DNA of 23,381 nt from JANOGU01 sp964499865 (GTDB lineage: Bacteria; Pseudomonadota; Alphaproteobacteria; Rhodobacterales; Rhodobacteraceae). Below the pieces are notes generated by a model that saw nothing but the letters and a program-made list of their open reading frames with translations, had not been told where the DNA came from and did not search any database. Numbering within the stretch: the stretch's first letter is position 1; each line of letters begins with the position of its first letter. Below are positions 20,349 through 23,381 of the stretch, one piece after another. Where the stretch lies: the NCBI GenBank assembly GCA_964499865.1, contig CAZCPY010000045.1, forward strand, positions 1-23,381, given 5' to 3'. A program made the translations under genes and the position numbers.

Positions 20349-21530
20349 ATGTTCGACCGCTTCTTCCTGATCCTGCGGCAGACCGGCGTGCCGGTGTCGC
20401 CGGGCGAATACCTGACATTCCTGGATGCGCTGTCGCGGCATCCGGTGACCTGGGACACGACCGGGTTCTACCACCTCGCCCGCGCCGCGATGGTCAAGGA
20501 CGAGCGCCACTACGACCGTTTCGACCGCGCCTTCGCCACGGCGTTCCGGGGCATCGAGAGCATCACCCCCGAAGCGCTGGCCGCGGCCCTGGACCTGCCC
20601 GCCGACTGGCTGGAGAAGCTGGCGGAAAAGCACCTGACGCCGGCGGAGCGCGAGGCGCTGGCCCGCGCGGGCGGGCTCGGGGCACTGATCGAGACGCTGC
20701 GGCAGCGGCTGGCGGAACAGGCGGGCCGCCACCAGGGCGGATCGACGTGGATCGGCACCGCGGGCACCTCGCCCTTCGGCGCCTGGGGCGCCAACCCCGA
20801 AGGCGTGCGCATCGGCCAGGACGAAAGCCGCCACCAGCGCGCCGCCAAGGTCTGGGACCGGCGCGCATTCCGCAACCTCGACGACGGGCTGGAGCTTGGC
20901 ACCCGCAACCTCAAGGTCGCGCTGCGCCGCCTGCGCCGCTGGGCACGCGAGGGGGCGGCGGACGAGCTCGACCTCGACGGCACGATCCGTGCCACCGCCG
21001 AACAGGGCTGGCTGGACGTGCAGACCCGGCCGGAACGGCGCAACGCGGCCCGCGTCCTGCTGTTTCTCGACGCGGGCGGCTCGATGGACCCGCATGTGCA
21101 GGTGGTGGAGCAGCTGTTCTCCGCCGCGCGGGCGGAGTTCCGGCATCTGGAGCCCTGGTATTTCCACAACTGCCTTTACGAAGGCGTCTGGCGCGACAAC
21201 CGCCGCCGCCGCGAGGCACAGACCCCCACCTGGGACCTGCTGCGCAGCCGCGGCCCGGCCTGGACCGCGATCTTCCTGGGCGATGCTACGATGAGCCCCT
21301 GGGAAATCACCGCCCCCGGCGGCGCGGGCGAGCACTGGAACGACGAGGCGGGCCAGGTCTGGCTGTCGCGCGCCTTCGCGCAGTGGCCGCGGCACCTGTG
21401 GATCAACCCGGTGCCGGAAAGGTTCTGGGACGGCACGCCCTCGATCGGGCTGATCCGCGGCATGGTGGGCGAGCGCATGGTGCCGATGACGCCCGAGGGC
21501 ATCGCGCGGGGGATCAAGCTGCTGCGCTAG
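20349..21530 (+). CDS. VWA domain-containing (CoxE-like) protein
   Basis: A 393-residue protein of the CoxE/VWA type, whose relatives work with MoxR-type AAA ATPases as metal-insertion or assembly chaperones. ATG at 20349 follows GGAAAGG. The frame is open further upstream, through the 54-residue gene, but in a different frame from it. The N-terminal half is helical (FFLILRQTGVPVSPGEYLTF, then GIESITPEALAAALDL). The VWA domain starts at RVLLFLDAGGSMDPH (235-249), with MIDAS Asp241-x-Gly-x-Ser245 in place of DxSxS. The rest includes FYFHNCLYEGVW-like YFHNCLYEGVW (271-281), FLGDATMSPWEI (309-320) and LWINPVPERFW. No MoxR ATPase gene is present in the window. Confidence 0.88.
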   Translation: MFDRFFLILRQTGVPVSPGEYLTFLDALSRHPVTWDTTGFYHLARAAMVKDERHYDRFDRAFATAFRGIESITPEALAAALDLPADWLEKLAEKHLTPAEREALARAGGLGALIETLRQRLAEQAGRHQGGSTWIGTAGTSPFGAWGANPEGVRIGQDESRHQRAAKVWDRRAFRNLDDGLELGTRNLKVALRRLRRWAREGAADELDLDGTIRATAEQGWLDVQTRPERRNAARVLLFLDAGGSMDPHVQVVEQLFSAARAEFRHLEPWYFHNCLYEGVWRDNRRRREAQTPTWDLLRSRGPAWTAIFLGDATMSPWEITAPGGAGEHWNDEAGQVWLSRAFAQWPRHLWINPVPERFWDGTPSIGLIRGMVGERMVPMTPEGIARGIKLLR

Positions 21531-21590
21531 CCCTGCGGGCTTGCGCGGGCGCCCCGCGCCGGGGCAGTGTTGCCCGCGGGAGGCCCGCGC

Positions 21591-22604
21591 ATGTCCGCCA
21601 CGATCCTGAACCTCGACCCCGCGCTCTATGTCCGGCCCGAGACGCTGGCGCAGGAGCGTGCGCGCATCTTCCTGCGGACCTGGGCCTTCCTCGGGCCCGC
21701 GTCTGCGGTCACCGAACCCGGGGCCTACCTTGCCGCGGAAATCGCCGGCCTGCCGGTCGTGGCGCTGCGCGGGCGGGACGGGGTGCTCAGGGGCTTCCGC
21801 AACGTCTGCCGTCACCGCGGCGCGCGCCTGCTGGCCTCGGGCGAGGGCACCTGCGGCCTGGTCGTCTGCCCCTACCACAAGTGGAGCTACGACCACACCG
21901 GCCGCCTGGTGCAGGCGCCCTGGTGGGGCAACGACCCCGCCATCGTGCCCGAGGACTGGCCGCTGACCCCGATCCACCTGGCCACCTGGCGCGGCCTTCT
22001 CTTCGCCGCGGTGGACCCCGAAACCGCGCTGGAGGACCAGCTCGGCGACCTGCCCGCGATGCTGGAGCGCGAACCGCTGGAAACCTACGCGGCCACCGAC
22101 GCCGCGACCGTCAGCTTCGACGCCAACTGGAAGATCTACACCGACAATTTCGTCGAAGGCTACCACATCCCCGGCACCCATCCCGCGTTCCACGCCGCCA
22201 TCGACTTCGAGCGGTTCCAGACCACCGCCCACCGCGGCGTGGTGCGGATGACGGCGCCGCCGCGCGAGGGGCTGTTCTACCGCGGCACCTGGCTGTGGAT
22301 CTGGCCCAACATGACGCTGTCGCTGTTCGACGGCGGCATGAACGTCAGCCGGATCGACCCCGTGGCGGTGGACCGCACCGACCAGCACTACCGCTTCTTC
22401 TTCGCCGACACCTCGGCGGGGGCGGCGGCGGCGCGGGCGCGGTCGGTCGAGGGCACGCTGTCGGTGGTGCGCGAGGATATCGGCATCTGCGCCGACACCC
22501 AGCGCATCTATGCCGCGGGCGGCTATGCCGCGGGGCCGCTGTCGGGGCGGCACGAAAGGGGCGTGGCCTATTTCCAGGCGCGGCTGGCGGCCGCACTCGG
22601 CTGA
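21591..22604 (+). CDS. Rieske-type ring-hydroxylating oxygenase alpha subunit
   Basis: A Rieske non-heme iron oxygenase, 337 residues, with ATG at 21591 and GGAGG 8 bases upstream. The Rieske 2Fe-2S ligands are Cys73-x-His75 (NVCRHRGARL) and Cys93-x2-His96 (CPYHKWSYD). The mononuclear iron site is DNFVEGYHIPGTHP (185-198) with His192 and His197. A later carboxylate in REDIGICADTQR completes the facial triad. It is short relative to ring dioxygenases (about 420-460) and closer to demethylase-type Rieske enzymes acting on quaternary amines or methoxy groups. No reductase or small subunit is adjacent, so the substrate cannot be named. Confidence 0.9.
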   Translation: MSATILNLDPALYVRPETLAQERARIFLRTWAFLGPASAVTEPGAYLAAEIAGLPVVALRGRDGVLRGFRNVCRHRGARLLASGEGTCGLVVCPYHKWSYDHTGRLVQAPWWGNDPAIVPEDWPLTPIHLATWRGLLFAAVDPETALEDQLGDLPAMLEREPLETYAATDAATVSFDANWKIYTDNFVEGYHIPGTHPAFHAAIDFERFQTTAHRGVVRMTAPPREGLFYRGTWLWIWPNMTLSLFDGGMNVSRIDPVAVDRTDQHYRFFFADTSAGAAAARARSVEGTLSVVREDIGICADTQRIYAAGGYAAGPLSGRHERGVAYFQARLAAALG

Positions 22605-22640
22605 CTTGGCAGCGGCCGGACGGCGACCCATATCCCGGGC

Positions 22641-23330
22641 ATGACCGCGATCCTGATCCCCGTCCTTTTGTTTGCCGTCTTCACGCTCGGCAACCTCTGG
22701 CTGTCGCTGCTGCGCACGCGGGCGATGCTGGACCGGAACTCCGCCCCGCTGCGCGACCCCGTGCTGGCCGACCTGACCGACCGGCTGGCGGCGGCGCAGG
22801 GGGTGGCGCGGCTGACCGTGCATGTCTTCGAGGTGCCGGGCGTCAACGGCCTGGCCGCACCCGACGGGCGCATCTTCATCACCCGCGGCTTCCTCGACCG
22901 CTACCGTGCGGGCGCGGTCACGGCCGGAGAGATGGCCTCGGTCATCGCGCATGAACTGGGCCACGTGGCGCTCGGCCACCTCAGGCGGCGGATGATCGAC
23001 ATGACCGGGCAGAACGCCGTGGCGCTGGCGCTGGCGACGCTTCTCGCGCGGTTCATCCCCGGCGTGGGCTGGATCGTCGCGCAAGGGGTGACCGCCGCGC
23101 TGGCCGCGGGCCTGTCGCGGCGGGCCGAGCACGAGGCGGATGCCTATGCCTCGGCCCTGCTGGTCAAGGCCGGGATCGGCACGGCGCCGCAGAAGTCGCT
23201 GTTCCGCAAGCTGGGCGCGCTGACCGGCGGGGCCGGCGAAGGCATCCCGGACTGGCTGCGCAGCCACCCCCACAGCGACGAGCGCATCGCCCGGATCGAG
23301 GCACGCGAGGCGCGCTGGGGTCTGGCCTAG
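22641..23330 (+). CDS. M48 family metallopeptidase
   Basis: A 229-residue membrane-anchored zinc peptidase of the M48 (HtpX/Oma1-like) family, associated with membrane and envelope protein quality control. An N-terminal membrane span (~4-24) is followed by HVFEVPGVNGLAAPDGRIFI. The zinc motif HELGHVALGH is at 104-113, and the third-ligand motif RAEHEADAYA at 161-170. Hydrophobic stretches at ~125-158 suggest further membrane association, and a C-terminal SHPHSDERI (208-216) is typical of the family. It begins 36 bases after the Rieske gene. Its TAG stop sits in the CCTAGG against which an IS481-type element is inserted. The C-terminus looks native. Confidence 0.93.
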   Translation: MTAILIPVLLFAVFTLGNLWLSLLRTRAMLDRNSAPLRDPVLADLTDRLAAAQGVARLTVHVFEVPGVNGLAAPDGRIFITRGFLDRYRAGAVTAGEMASVIAHELGHVALGHLRRRMIDMTGQNAVALALATLLARFIPGVGWIVAQGVTAALAAGLSRRAEHEADAYASALLVKAGIGTAPQKSLFRKLGALTGGAGEGIPDWLRSHPHSDERIARIEAREARWGLA

Positions 23331-23331
23331 G

Positions 23332-23381
23332 TGTGAACTCTCAGGAGGTTGTTCATCCGGAACGGGGTTAGGCTGCAATCG
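23332..23381 (+). mobile_element. IS481-family insertion sequence, left end (partial)
   Basis: Starting at the base after CCTAGG (23326-23331), the sequence TGTGAACTCTCAGGAGGTTG then TTCATCCGGAACGGGGTTAGG resembles the left terminal region of IS481 (TGTGAA…AGGTTGT…TTCATCCGAACCGG, from memory). It is the inverse of the end at 1-48. The transposase would begin beyond the window on the + strand. Target sequences differ at the two ends (GCTAGA against CCTAGG), so these are two separate insertions. Confidence 0.78.

Noticed and set aside
21537..21569. TTGCGC upstream of the Rieske gene as part of a promoter
   Set aside because: No -10-like hexamer lies 16-18 bases downstream.
22606..22636. TTGGCA…TATCCC as a promoter for the M48 gene
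   Set aside because: The spacer is 19 bases and the start point would fall at or after the ATG. The gene is 36 bases behind the Rieske gene and can be co-transcribed.
20262..23378. A 1038-residue open frame on the minus strand opposite the VWA, Rieske and M48 genes
   Set aside because: It is a GC-driven antisense frame: Arg/Gly/His/Pro-rich, with no recognisable domain, and covers three genes whose catalytic motifs are intact on the + strand.
1..23381. CRISPR arrays, tRNA or rRNA genes
   Set aside because: No regularly spaced direct repeats, cloverleaf-like CCA/TTCRA patterns or rRNA core sequences were seen.
1..23381. A genuine composite transposon carrying the whole segment
   Set aside because: The cargo is core housekeeping genes with host-like composition and the two target sequences differ. 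Independent IS insertions, or assembly breaks in repeats, are simpler.

Overview
This window looks like chromosomal DNA from a high-GC alphaproteobacterium of the Rhodobacteraceae (Paracoccus/Rhodobacter-like). The evidence is family composition: a bacterial NDUFA12 homologue of complex I, a ctaA/COX15 heme A synthase, the aat / DUF2155 / mlaD / NDUFA12 gene order, both Aat and Bpt aminoacyl-protein transferases, and intergenic palindromes that I recall as common in this family. Most genes are housekeeping. No tRNA, rRNA or CRISPR array is visible.

Layout. 1-53: the end of an IS481-type insertion sequence, including the last codons of its transposase. 50-2679 (-): heme A synthase followed by an M32 carboxypeptidase. 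2856-3146 (+): a small protein of unknown function. 3246-6655 (-): preT, a DedA membrane protein, and preA. preA and preT encode the two subunits of the NAD-dependent dihydropyrimidine dehydrogenase. 6894-8739 (+): accB-accC, the biotin carrier and biotin carboxylase of acetyl-CoA carboxylase. 8762-8807: a tandem palindrome. 8828-9481 (+): aat, overlapping tail-to-tail with a minus-strand run of DUF2155, mlaD, NDUFA12, a Rid-family gene, clpX and clpP (9430-13201). 13382-14628 (+): a compact two-gene restriction-modification system, a BglII/BstYI-type endonuclease coupled to an MT-A70 adenine methyltransferase. 14694-15301 (-): the frameshifted, truncated remnant of an unrelated DNA methyltransferase. 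15443-18562 (-): dihydropyrimidinase, a low-GC small membrane protein and an M20-family amidohydrolase. 18835-20081 (+): bpt and a VOC protein. 20161-21530 (+): a 54-residue membrane protein and a VWA/CoxE-like protein. 21591-23330 (+): a Rieske-type oxygenase and an M48 metallopeptidase. 23332-23381: the left end of a second IS481-type element.

How the genes work together. The reductive pyrimidine catabolic pathway is complete but split over two loci 9 kb apart. PreAT reduces uracil or thymine, the dihydropyrimidinase opens the ring, and the M20 hydrolase releases the beta-amino acid, NH3 and CO2. A near-perfect RutR-like palindrome (18638-18653) sits in front of the second locus. A diverged 16-base palindrome with the same 7-2-7 layout (6704-6719) sits in front of preT. 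This suggests one TetR-family repressor, not encoded here, controls both.

Other structure worth attention. A recurrent promoter form (TTG-n3, 17-base spacer, TA-n3-T-like -10) can be read upstream of many transcription units. Every CTAG tetramer I found lies either in a stop codon or in a predicted -10 element. The two IS481 ends abut CTAG stop codons in the same orientation, so the 23-kb segment is bracketed by directly repeated IS copies, which may also be why the sequence ends where it does.
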